Positions 16,295 to 23,994 of a stretch of DNA of 64,000 nt are shown here, one piece after another. Origin of the DNA: Anaerovorax sp. IOR16. GTDB taxonomy: Bacteria > Bacillota > Clostridia > Peptostreptococcales > Anaerovoracaceae. Position 1 is the stretch's first letter. Each line of letters starts with the position of its first letter. A program made the translations under genes and the position numbers. Below the pieces are notes generated by a model, which did not search any database, had not been told where the DNA came from, and saw only the letters and a list, made by a program, of their open reading frames with translations. The stretch is taken from NCBI RefSeq assembly GCF_017168145.1, contig NZ_JADQTL010000008.1, positions 248,001 through 312,000 on the forward strand. The letters are read 5' to 3'.

Positions 16295-16300
16295 AAAGTT

Positions 16301-17917
16301 TTATAGTCCTAATTCCTTAATCATCTTTTGAGCCCGATCACTCTGATAATTATAATTCTGCAACGTCAATCCATCGTATTCGGAATCATCCCAAGGCTGG
16401 TTTATCAGTATTTTTTTAATCTTCCATTTTAAAGTCTGATTGTCTGTTTCCAGATATAAATCGTGTAAATATGGTACCGAAGCGGCGGACAAGCGGTAAA
16501 GACTTTTTATATCAAGATGCTCCAGCGTTCCTTGCTCATAACGTTCAATGTTGTATTTTGTAATTTGCCCATCTACATTTCCATAAGCAAGTATCATAAA
16601 ACAAACAATAAAAGAAATTACCATAGCTTTTCCTGCCCTGAAATTCACAAATTGTCGTACCAGGATAATGCAGAAAAAGACAAACAACAATAACATAAAC
16701 CATGTTGTATATACCCGAAGTACAGTTAAACCATAATAATGAATGTACATTACCATTTTACTGATGCCCGTTGCTATCAAAAGCAAGGTAAGAATTGAAA
16801 GTATCGAAGTTTCCAGCTTCAATCCCCAATTACTTTTACCTAGTTTTTTTACTTCTTCCTTTTTTAGTTCTTTACTCTGTCCCGAATCATCTTTTGGCTC
16901 TTTGCTCTGTTCCGAATCATCTCTCTTCATAATTAAATAAGCAGCAGCAATCGTCACTAAATTAATTCCTGATACCGTACACAATTCAAAGAAACCACGG
17001 CGTGCATATTCTGCATATGTCATCGAATGCGGTAATACATTGTCAAATGCCGATAAAAGATATACCCCTTGAGAGAAGAAAAATAAAAGGTAAATGGCAT
17101 TCAGTGCTGTCATTGCCGTAAAGATTGCGGCACTCGGTGCAAATTGAAACGCTGCAATCGATTTTTGCACGGATTCCAAAGATGTTTCCTCTGCATATCT
17201 CCCGGTTGCATTTCCATAAAACAGCCCATATAAATAACAGCTTACCGGGATTCCAAACAAAAACTTAATGGCATAATTCAGAAAATGATTCGACAAAGAA
17301 AATGACATTTTTCCAATCAGCATTTCAAACACGGCATCAGCATCCATTAAAAGCTGTATTACCCAAATAAGGATTGGTGCAAAGAAAAATAGCCCTAAAA
17401 CTGACATGAAAATATTCTTTCCTCTTTGACTTTTCATTCCAATCTGCTTAAATCCGAAAAACTGACAAGTAAAATTAGCAAATGGTATAAAAATAAATTG
17501 TAAAATCAAATCCCAAAGAATATATGCAGACAAATGTCCCTCTAATCTTCGCTTTGTTGTTACACAGATCCAATACACTGCAAGCAAAGAAACAAATAAT
17601 AGATTTAAAAACTTTAAAAATCCATTATCAAACAAAAAAAACTGCAAAGAACTAACTAAAGTCAATATTAAATATGGGATGTTTTGCTTTGTCTGTGAGA
17701 AGCCACTTTGACGCATATACAAACCTGCACTCAAACAAAATAACAGAACAAAGCAAGTCGCACTCAAACCCAAAGCGGAAAAACCAATCCAATGCCAGTA
17801 TAAAAATCCGATCACCGGCATAAATAGTGCTAATTGAATGTCTTTTCCATCAAATTTTTTAGGCCGTGCTGCTGCAATGACCCGAATCTCTTCTTTTACC
17901 CCTAACGTATCGTCCAT
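16301..17917 (-). CDS. DUF4173/DUF4153 family polytopic membrane protein
   Basis: 538 residues with about 12 hydrophobic segments; a short acidic N-terminus precedes the first membrane helix near residue 28. A hydrophilic insert near residues 335-360 repeats D-D-S-E/G-Q-S-K-E twice. The pattern fits DUF4173 proteins, which are of unknown function and often sit beside XRE-DUF2975 pairs in clostridia, as here. The last 60 residues (Y-E-Q-G-T-L-E-H-L-D then Y-L-H-D-L) form a soluble tail. No enzymatic motif is visible. Confidence 0.75.
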   Translation of the reverse strand: MDDTLGVKEEIRVIAAARPKKFDGKDIQLALFMPVIGFLYWHWIGFSALGLSATCFVLLFCLSAGLYMRQSGFSQTKQNIPYLILTLVSSLQFFLFDNGFLKFLNLLFVSLLAVYWICVTTKRRLEGHLSAYILWDLILQFIFIPFANFTCQFFGFKQIGMKSQRGKNIFMSVLGLFFFAPILIWVIQLLMDADAVFEMLIGKMSFSLSNHFLNYAIKFLFGIPVSCYLYGLFYGNATGRYAEETSLESVQKSIAAFQFAPSAAIFTAMTALNAIYLLFFFSQGVYLLSAFDNVLPHSMTYAEYARRGFFELCTVSGINLVTIAAAYLIMKRDDSEQSKEPKDDSGQSKELKKEEVKKLGKSNWGLKLETSILSILTLLLIATGISKMVMYIHYYGLTVLRVYTTWFMLLLFVFFCIILVRQFVNFRAGKAMVISFIVCFMILAYGNVDGQITKYNIERYEQGTLEHLDIKSLYRLSAASVPYLHDLYLETDNQTLKWKIKKILINQPWDDSEYDGLTLQNYNYQSDRAQKMIKELGL

Positions 17918-17960
17918 TTTTTCCCCCTACAACCAAAATCTCTAAACCAAATTTTAATAA

Positions 17961-18173
17961 TCAATCCTTGTCTTTCGCATATTCTAAAATATCCCCCGGC
18001 TGGCAATCCAATGCCTTACAAATTTCCTCTAAGGTAGAAAAACGGATTGCCTTTGCTTTATTGTTTTTCAAAATAGATAGATTTGCAGGAGTAATACCAA
18101 TGCGCTCGGAAAGTTCGCCAGCAGACATTTTTCGTTTTGCCATTATCACATCTATATTTACGATGATTGCCAT
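17961..18173 (-). CDS. XRE-family regulator (YozG-like) partnered with DUF2975
   Basis: 70 residues: a minimal helix-turn-helix (M-S-A-G-E-L-S-E-R-I-G-I-T-P-A-N-L-S-I-L-K) with the closing C-Q-P-G-D-I-L-E-Y typical of the family. It starts 13 bases after the DUF2975 stop, so the two form an operon. In this gene pair the XRE protein usually represses its own promoter, and the 15-bp dyad at 18693-18731 is the obvious target here. Confidence 0.9.
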   Translation of the reverse strand: MAIIVNIDVIMAKRKMSAGELSERIGITPANLSILKNNKAKAIRFSTLEEICKALDCQPGDILEYAKDKD

Positions 18174-18186
18174 TCCCTCTCTCCCT

Positions 18187-18633
18187 TCAAATCGTTAATT
18201 CATTTTCTTGTTTTAAAATAACAGCCTTCTCTATAACATTTTTCACCACCCTTAAAATTAAACCAAAGAAAGCAGCTGCAGCAGCGACAATAAGAAATAA
18301 TAAGTAGTAATATCCCGATAGCAATAAGATGCCTGCCACTACAAAGCAGCACCAGGAAATCGCTCGAAGATCCTGCACGTTTTTATCAATAAAAATGCGG
18401 TCTTTTTTTATGTTGCTCAAGACACGATTTAAACAATAAAGTGCAATGAGCGCCGGTATACAGCATGCATAGATGGTAATTAAAAGTGGTACAATCAAAT
18501 CGGGGTTTTTCCCGGTATAAGCCATATAATGTTTTACAAAGTAAGGTGCCCCTATCCCGAATATAACGATAAGTCCCATTACCAGCTTGGTACAAATTGA
18601 CGAAAGCGTCACTGATTTCACTGCATTCCACAT
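18187..18633 (-). CDS. DUF2975 membrane protein
   Basis: 148 residues with four predicted membrane helices (about 10-30, 45-68, 92-112, 117-138). The pattern and the following XRE gene match DUF2975, whose function is unknown. ATG 18633 (M-W-N) with AGAAAGGGAA upstream is the start; longer in-frame versions would run through the promoter at 18668-18696. Confidence 0.8.
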   Translation of the reverse strand: MWNAVKSVTLSSICTKLVMGLIVIFGIGAPYFVKHYMAYTGKNPDLIVPLLITIYACCIPALIALYCLNRVLSNIKKDRIFIDKNVQDLRAISWCCFVVAGILLLSGYYYLLFLIVAAAAAFFGLILRVVKNVIEKAVILKQENELTI

Positions 18634-18667
18634 AATGTTCCCTTTCTTTTTTCCTGAATTTGGTTTT

Positions 18668-18731
18668 ATTATAAAAGGAATAATATTAATTGTCAATATA
18701 TTTTTATCGTTTATCAATAAAAATATATTGA
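18668..18731 (-). promoter_or_regulatory. Consensus sigma-A promoter with 15-bp dyad operator
   Basis: Minus strand: TTGACA (18696-18691), 17 bases, TATAAT (18673-18668), a perfect consensus. The perfect inverted repeat TCAATATATTTTTAT (18693-18707) and ATAAAAATATATTGA (18717-18731) overlaps the -35 box. Such a strong promoter must be held by a repressor, most simply the XRE protein of the operon. Confidence 0.8.
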
Positions 18732-18883
18732 TTTTAAATATTTGGGTATACTATGAATCTATTTAATAAAATTATAAAAGACGATATATAGAATGGGTTT
18801 TTTTATGGTACATGCTTTCTTGATTGCATTCCCTTAATTTGATACAATACTTAGAACAAACAGCAAAGAGATAGGAGTATCTT

Positions 18884-19582
18884 ATGTTACATGAATTTTC
18901 AAGAACAGCGCTTCTTCTTGGGGAAGAAGCAATAAATAAATTAAGCCATGCTTCCGTAGCCGTCTTTGGTGTCGGCGGCGTAGGCGGCTATACAACAGAG
19001 GCCTTAGCAAGAAGCGGTATCGGTCATTTCGCCTTATTCGATAATGATACTGTATCTCTGACAAATATAAACCGACAGATCATTGCGACCCATAAGACGA
19101 TTGGAAGATTAAAGGTTGAAGTAATGAAAGAACGGATTTTGGATATCAACCCAAATGCAGTGGTTGAGATTTATCCGGTATTTTATACTGCAGAAAATGC
19201 AGATCAATTTGATTTATCCAGCTTCTCTTATATCGTCGATGCAATTGATACGGTTGCTTCTAAGCTTTTATTAATCGAACGTGCAAAAGCTGCGAAAACA
19301 CCCATTATATGTTCCATGGGTGCCGGCAACAAACTTGATCCGACTCGCTTTGAGGTAACAGATATAGCCAAAACCTCAGTTTGTCCTTTGGCAAAGGTTA
19401 TACGTTCTGAGTTACGAAAAAGAAATATTAAGGATGTGAAAGTCGTTTATTCAAAAGAAGAAGCAATAAAGCCGGCACCATCCGCCGAAACCGGAAAACG
19501 TCAAATTCCTGGAAGCATTGCTTTCGTGCCTTCCGTTGCCGGACTTATTATTGCTGGTGAAGTCATCAAAGATTTGGTATAA
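18884..19582 (+). CDS. tcdA: tRNA threonylcarbamoyladenosine dehydratase (TcdA/CsdL)
   Basis: 232 residues, a ThiF/MoeB/E1-like enzyme that uses ATP to cyclise t6A at position 37 of ANN-decoding tRNAs to ct6A. Visible are the nucleotide loop V-F-G-V-G-G-V-G-G-Y, the D-N-D-T-V and N-I-N-R-Q-I motifs, the D-A-I-D-T segment and S-M-G-A-G-N-K-L-D-P. AGGAG lies six bases before ATG 18884. It is read divergently from the XRE-DUF2975 operon and stands alone. Confidence 0.92.
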   Translation: MLHEFSRTALLLGEEAINKLSHASVAVFGVGGVGGYTTEALARSGIGHFALFDNDTVSLTNINRQIIATHKTIGRLKVEVMKERILDINPNAVVEIYPVFYTAENADQFDLSSFSYIVDAIDTVASKLLLIERAKAAKTPIICSMGAGNKLDPTRFEVTDIAKTSVCPLAKVIRSELRKRNIKDVKVVYSKEEAIKPAPSAETGKRQIPGSIAFVPSVAGLIIAGEVIKDLV

Positions 19583-19586
19583 GAGC

Positions 19587-20351
19587 TTACCGTTCAAGGC
19601 GATCAAGAATTTTCTTTAAGTATCCCTCATTAAGCAAATGAACGGTTTCAAATTTTCCATTATAAAACACGGCCCAGTTATTGAATACACACGGAACCTC
19701 TTTCGCCTTTTCAAGTGTATCCACCGAAATCAAATCAATGGGTATATTGTTTGCATTACAGTAATCTTCCACTTGCATAATGCAGTTTGGGATATAAGGA
19801 CACTGTTTTCCATAATAAATAGTAAATTTTTTACTTTCAATTATTTGTTTCTTTGCACCCTCTGTAAAATGCGGTTTTGTTCCGTCAAATGACAATGCTA
19901 AAAGTTCATACTCTTCTCCGATATCATCAACCGTTTCAAAACCATATTTAAGCATAAACTTCTTCTCGGAAAGATAAGGTTTTTTCTTCTTGGAGCTAAT
20001 GATGCATATACCGGATTTTCCTTGATTTTTTGCATCGTTGAGACAATACTGAAGCAGCTCTTTTCCATAACCCTTCCCCTTAAAGCTTCCGGAAACCCAT
20101 AAACAATAGATATAGATATAGATATAGTTTTCACCTATAATAGGAACCCATGCTTTTTCAAGTGGTGCATATTCAATAAAAACCTTACCTTTTTCGTTTA
20201 ATTTTCTAAAAATATGCCCTTCGGACATCCTGTTTTTCAGCCATTCTTTTTTTACATTGACCCCACATTGATGCTTTTTATCTGAAATCGCACAGCAGAG
20301 ATGTTCGTTTTCAAGATTTTCTGTAGTAATGTTGATGTATTCATGACTCAT
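19587..20351 (-). CDS. GNAT acetyltransferase with C-terminal YoaP-like domain
   Basis: 254 residues. The N-terminal part is a GNAT fold with the acetyl-CoA loop G-S-F-K-G-K-G-Y-G-K-E near 92-102. The C-terminal part from about 165 (F-T-I-Y-Y-G-K-Q-C-P-Y, later V-P-C-V-F-N-N-W-A-V-F-Y-N-G) is a thioredoxin-like YoaP domain. Substrate unknown. A run of Tyr-Ile pairs near residues 76-83 comes from a six-base tandem repeat in the gene. Its stop is four bases from the opposing tcdA stop. Confidence 0.85.
   Translation of the reverse strand: MSHEYINITTENLENEHLCCAISDKKHQCGVNVKKEWLKNRMSEGHIFRKLNEKGKVFIEYAPLEKAWVPIIGENYIYIYIYCLWVSGSFKGKGYGKELLQYCLNDAKNQGKSGICIISSKKKKPYLSEKKFMLKYGFETVDDIGEEYELLALSFDGTKPHFTEGAKKQIIESKKFTIYYGKQCPYIPNCIMQVEDYCNANNIPIDLISVDTLEKAKEVPCVFNNWAVFYNGKFETVHLLNEGYLKKILDRLER
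20106..20127. repeat. Hexanucleotide tandem repeat in the acetyltransferase gene
   Basis: ATAGAT is repeated 3.7 times without a mismatch, inside the coding region, giving alternating Tyr and Ile. Each copy changes the protein by two residues without a frameshift. Confidence 0.9.
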
Positions 20352-20397
20352 TGATTTACCTCGCTTTCATGTACAAATTTAATACTGCTATAAATAT

Positions 20398-21033
20398 CTA
20401 TTTTCTTATTTTAATCGGATGTCTCAAAACCGTTTTTAGCTTGCTTGCATCACATTTTCTAGGATCACTCAAATATATTTCGTGATGAAATCGAGTTGTC
20501 GTAATATCTATCTCATATCCATTGTCTAAAGCATATTGATCCATAGCCTGAATGGTTTGAGGTTCATCATCATAAGAACCAATATGCATGCATTGCACAC
20601 AAATACCTTCATCATAGGTGAAAAACTCTACTTTTGAAAAGTCTTTTTTCTTCTTTTTCGTTGCTTCTTTTATCGCCCAATTAAAATCTTCTTTTGTCAC
20701 AAAATCAGGTAAGCGAATTATAGAAATCCAATGAAATGTATCCTTGCATGAATAATCAATTCCTATTACATTATCTTGCCACCAAAAGCCTTCTAATGGC
20801 GGTACTACATATTCAAAATACCCGTCTATTTTATGATCCCCTTTATAACTCATTTTGATTGTAAAAGCGATTCCATAAAGCATTCCCATAGCTTCTTGGT
20901 ATTCTCCATTTTCTTCATTTGGATTACCCTTACTTCTTACAGCAATGTAGTTCATCTTTGGTATTTCAACGATTACTGGTTTCTTAGGCGGCATATAATA
21001 CTCTTTGTATTCTTTTTTATAGTCAAATGGCAT
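20398..21033 (-). CDS. GyrI-like small-molecule-binding protein
   Basis: 211 residues. The full chain fits the GyrI-like/SHV2 fold seen in stand-alone ligand-binding proteins: M-N-Y-I-A-V-R-S-K-G-N-P near 28-39, G-F-W-W-Q-D near 83, then a second half with C-V-Q-C-M-H-I-G-S-Y-D-D-E-P-Q-T. These proteins bind, and some hydrolyse, small cationic or drug-like compounds. A copy of the WYL-regulator operator lies about 105 bases upstream at 21138-21160, so the neighbour at 21158-22054 probably controls it. Confidence 0.8.
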   Translation of the reverse strand: MPFDYKKEYKEYYMPPKKPVIVEIPKMNYIAVRSKGNPNEENGEYQEAMGMLYGIAFTIKMSYKGDHKIDGYFEYVVPPLEGFWWQDNVIGIDYSCKDTFHWISIIRLPDFVTKEDFNWAIKEATKKKKKDFSKVEFFTYDEGICVQCMHIGSYDDEPQTIQAMDQYALDNGYEIDITTTRFHHEIYLSDPRKCDASKLKTVLRHPIKIRK

Positions 21034-21137
21034 AGTATGACCTCTCTTTCAAATTAATAGAGCTGTACATTCAAAAAAATTCTTTAAATTTTTGGTTTCA
21101 ATTTCAAATGTTTTATAAGGTATTATAACCGCTTAAA

Positions 21138-21160
21138 TAAGACAACAGCATGTCATATTA
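21138..21160. promoter_or_regulatory. Second operator copy for the YafY/WYL regulator
   Basis: AAATAAGAC, eight bases, GTCATATTA. It shares 18 of 20 core bases with the perfect site at 22084-22109 and overlaps the regulator's stop codon, upstream of the GyrI-like gene. Confidence 0.65.
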
Positions 21161-22054
21161 TTTATAAAGGTTTAAAGTTTCTTGTAACTTCTTTTTTACT
21201 GTGTTGCGTATTTCGATCGGTTCTAATACTTCACAGCAAGGACCAAATGTAGCAATATAATAATACAGCCAATCGCCATTTGGGTAGTCAATTTCCGCAA
21301 TAAAACTGCCGTCAGATTGTTGTTTATATTGCTCAAATTCTTCATAAACTCTATATGCCATTTCATGAGACACCCGTAATTTCAGATGTAAATATTCCTC
21401 TTGATCATATTTTTCTGTTGTCAAAATACGTTTTGGTGCTTTATTCTTAACAACTTCATCAGTAACTTCTAAATCTTTTATACGTCGTAATTTAAAAAAA
21501 CGATAATCACAGCGTGTCTTGCAATATCCATATAAATACCATGCAGTGCCTTTAAAACAAAGCTTTAAAGGTTCTACATTTCGAAAGCTTTTCTCCCCTT
21601 TCATATTAAAATACTGAAATGCAACGGACTTTCGATTACAGATCTCTGTTTTTAATGTTTGAAAAAGCATAGCCTCATCCGTATGGTTATACCAAGAAGA
21701 AAAATCAACTTCAATCCAATCTGCATAAGATTCGCCAAATAAACTACTGAACTTTTTCAATGCAGTATCTTGTCCACTCAAATCTACTGCACTTACTGCA
21801 CGCAGTGATGCAAGAATGTTTTCTTTTTCCACATCGGTCAATACCGTTTTATCTAAAACAAAGTTAGATAATAATGAAATTCCACCGCCTTTTCCTTTGC
21901 TCATATAAATAGGGATACCGGCAGAAGCCAGGGCCTCCACATCACGGTAAATTGTTCGTGAAGACACTTCAAAATGCTCCGCAAGCTGCTTTGCCGTAAT
22001 GGTTTCTTTCTGCAATAACAAATATATAATTTCAAATAACCGATTAATCTGCAT
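21158..22054 (-). CDS. YafY-type transcriptional regulator (HTH plus WYL domain)
   Basis: 298 residues. Residues 1-60 are a DeoR-like winged helix (I-T-A-K-Q-L-A-E-H-F-E-V-S-S-R-T-I-Y-R-D). A WYL domain spans about 135-215 (F-K-G-T-A-W-Y-L-Y-G-Y-C) and a WCX-type end follows. WYL regulators bind nucleic-acid or small ligands and often control stress genes. The perfect dyad TAATATGAC/GTCATATTA 30 bases before its ATG and a second copy before the GyrI-like gene suggest self-control plus control of that gene. Confidence 0.9.
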   Translation of the reverse strand: MQINRLFEIIYLLLQKETITAKQLAEHFEVSSRTIYRDVEALASAGIPIYMSKGKGGGISLLSNFVLDKTVLTDVEKENILASLRAVSAVDLSGQDTALKKFSSLFGESYADWIEVDFSSWYNHTDEAMLFQTLKTEICNRKSVAFQYFNMKGEKSFRNVEPLKLCFKGTAWYLYGYCKTRCDYRFFKLRRIKDLEVTDEVVKNKAPKRILTTEKYDQEEYLHLKLRVSHEMAYRVYEEFEQYKQQSDGSFIAEIDYPNGDWLYYYIATFGPCCEVLEPIEIRNTVKKKLQETLNLYK

Positions 22055-22083
22055 GTTCTCACCTCAAACTCATTGTAGCGTAT

Positions 22084-22109
22084 TAATATGACACCAGCAA
22101 GTCATATTA
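22084..22109 (-). promoter_or_regulatory. Operator of the YafY/WYL regulator
   Basis: Perfect 9-bp arms TAATATGAC (22084-22092) and GTCATATTA (22101-22109) with eight bases between, just upstream of the regulator gene; a variant is at 21138-21160. Confidence 0.7.
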
Positions 22110-22198
22110 ATGCTGTAATAAGCAACTCTAGTTCTGTTTTTATTTCTACCTGTATGACAGCAAACATTTAATAAAATACCTCAATAATATAGACAATC

Positions 22199-22240
22199 AA
22201 AAAAGTCTACAAACACTCTTTCGTTTGTAGACTTTTTTCA
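22199..22240 (-). terminator. Two-way terminator after the peroxiredoxin gene
   Basis: AAAAGTCTACAAAC and GTTTGTAGACTTTT form a perfect 14-bp stem with an 8-base loop and T runs on both strands. Confidence 0.9.
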
Positions 22241-22269
22241 CACATATAATTGATTCATTAAAAATTTGT

Positions 22270-22926
22270 TTATTTTTGTTCGCTCTTGTAACACCACCAC
22301 CAATCCTCACAAGTTAGGCCCATACCATCCGGATTATTTACACGTTCTAATAATTGATTGTATGTTCTTGGCGGCGGTACCAATACAGGCTGACCGGGTA
22401 TCCAGTTTGCCGGAGTCACTACTTTATCACGATCCGTTGTTTGCAAAGCTTCCAGCAAACGCAAAATCTCTGTAACATTTCTCCCATTTGTTAACGGATA
22501 AATTAGAATTGCACGAACGATTTGGTCCGGATCAATAATAAATACGTTTCGTACTGTTTCCGAATTGCTGACATCTGGTGCTATCATTCCATACATCCTT
22601 GCCACATCACCCATACGATCTGCAACAACCGGGAACGGAATTTCAATACCAGTATTCAAATAAATAGAATAAACCCACGCCAAATGAGACGGATTGCTGT
22701 CAATACTCAGTCCCAATAACTTTGCATTACGTTTTTCAAATGCCGGATTTGCATTTGCAAATGCAATAAATTCAGTTGTACATACAGGAGTAAAGTCTCC
22801 AGGATGAGAGAAAAAAATAACCCATTTTCCTTTGTAATCAGACATTTGCATCGCACCCATCGTTGTATTTGCATAAAAATCTGGGGCTCTCATTCCGATT
22901 GAAATGTGATTTTCTTGCATCTCCAT
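22270..22926 (-). CDS. Peroxiredoxin, Prx6/archaeal type
   Basis: 218 residues. Reduces peroxides with the peroxidatic cysteine in F-S-H-P-G-D-F-T-P-V-C-T-T-E near residue 50; the partner Arg lies in P-L-T-N-G-R-N. The C-terminal L-T-C-E-D-W-W-W-C is the extra two-cysteine arm of Prx6-type enzymes known from archaea and anaerobes. It is cytosolic with no signal peptide. The gene stands alone between terminators; no dedicated reductase is adjacent, though trxB lies at 39443-40378. Confidence 0.93.
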   Translation of the reverse strand: MEMQENHISIGMRAPDFYANTTMGAMQMSDYKGKWVIFFSHPGDFTPVCTTEFIAFANANPAFEKRNAKLLGLSIDSNPSHLAWVYSIYLNTGIEIPFPVVADRMGDVARMYGMIAPDVSNSETVRNVFIIDPDQIVRAILIYPLTNGRNVTEILRLLEALQTTDRDKVVTPANWIPGQPVLVPPPRTYNQLLERVNNPDGMGLTCEDWWWCYKSEQK

Positions 22927-22978
22927 CTATTCACCTTCTTTCTTTACATCGTATGTTTCAGTCCCTTACTTCATTCTA

Positions 22979-23018
22979 TAAAAAATGAGGACTAAGAAAT
23001 CAAAAGATTCCTTAGCCC
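22979..23018 (-). terminator. Terminator of the DUF4489 gene
   Basis: Minus strand: GGGCTAAGGAATC, loop TTTT, GATTTCTTAGTCC, then six T after a short spacer. Confidence 0.8.
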
Positions 23019-23081
23019 TCCGTTGTTATCGATTAAAATAATTTATTTTAGAATTTTTATTCTTATGGTAGTTTTTTGCTG

Positions 23082-23771
23082 TTAGCAATCACATAATCCT
23101 TGAGCAATAGCACTTATATCTGGCTTAATAACTCTGACTGCATCGAAGCATCCATCAAAATCTTTTCCTCGAACGATCATTTTATATTCACAGCAATCGG
23201 AACAAGCTCTATCACAGAAAGTGACTGTAAACGGTTCACTTGACACTACTTCAAGATCATCATTGCATTCAATTTCATATCTCTTTTTATATCTCCAGCT
23301 CTGAACCGTTTCTTCATTACCTTTGCAAACCTTTACTAATTCAAACAGCAAATCAATTTCTAGCTCTTTATCGCCACCGCCGCTTCTAACTGTTGTTTCA
23401 GTTTCTGCCTCAATTTCCGGTAACATTTCACCATCTGGCTCACCTTCAGCTGCTCTGCCGCCGCCTCCTCCACCATTTTTAGCTTCTCCTTTGAAGTAAA
23501 TAAGACTGGAAAATTCGATTTTTACAATCGGTCTGCATAGACAAGTCGTATCAATAATTACTTTATCTAATACAAACTTTTGATATCTTTTAACCCAGCC
23601 ACCATATATTTCAAAGTGTGCATCTTGTGGATTGCACCCGCATTCCATTAATATTTCTTTTGGCTTTGGATGTTTTGCGAACAAGCAGAAATTTTTTTCT
23701 TTGCCATTTGGTTTGCCTTGTTCATTATTTTCACTAGGCTCGCAATAATAACAATCTCCGATATATCCCAT
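23082..23771 (-). CDS. DUF4489 Cys-rich protein
   Basis: 229 residues with about 18 cysteines. I-L-M-E-C-G-C-N-P near 40, I-D-T-T-C-L-C-R-P-I-V-K-I-E-F-S-S near 73 and the C-D-R-A-C-S-D-C-C-E-Y end region match DUF4489, a clostridial family often tied to spores or the cell surface but without proven function. An unusual G-G-G-G-G-G-R linker followed by an acidic stretch sits near residues 99-125. There is no signal peptide. AAAGGAG precedes ATG 23771. Single-gene transcript by its flanking hairpins. Confidence 0.75.
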   Translation of the reverse strand: MGYIGDCYYCEPSENNEQGKPNGKEKNFCLFAKHPKPKEILMECGCNPQDAHFEIYGGWVKRYQKFVLDKVIIDTTCLCRPIVKIEFSSLIYFKGEAKNGGGGGGRAAEGEPDGEMLPEIEAETETTVRSGGGDKELEIDLLFELVKVCKGNEETVQSWRYKKRYEIECNDDLEVVSSEPFTVTFCDRACSDCCEYKMIVRGKDFDGCFDAVRVIKPDISAIAQGLCDC

Positions 23772-23918
23772 TTATATTAACTCCTTTAAATATACTTTAT
23801 ATCTATTTAAACTTTGAGATTAGTTATCTCATCTTTATATTATGAAACAATCCTTCAGACGGTTACCCTTTTTCAATAAGGTTTATACAATTTCACTTTT
23901 TCATTTTATACTGGAACT

Positions 23919-23946
23919 AAAAAACACATCCGCGGATGTGTTTTTT
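23919..23946 (-). terminator. Perfect palindromic terminator after the M56-LCP gene
   Basis: AAAAAACACATCCG and CGGATGTGTTTTTT are exact inverted copies with no extra loop bases, working in both directions. Confidence 0.85.
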
Positions 23947-23994
23947 AATTTTCTATAGTACTAAAAGATGCAATATGTAAATAAATACTTGAAG

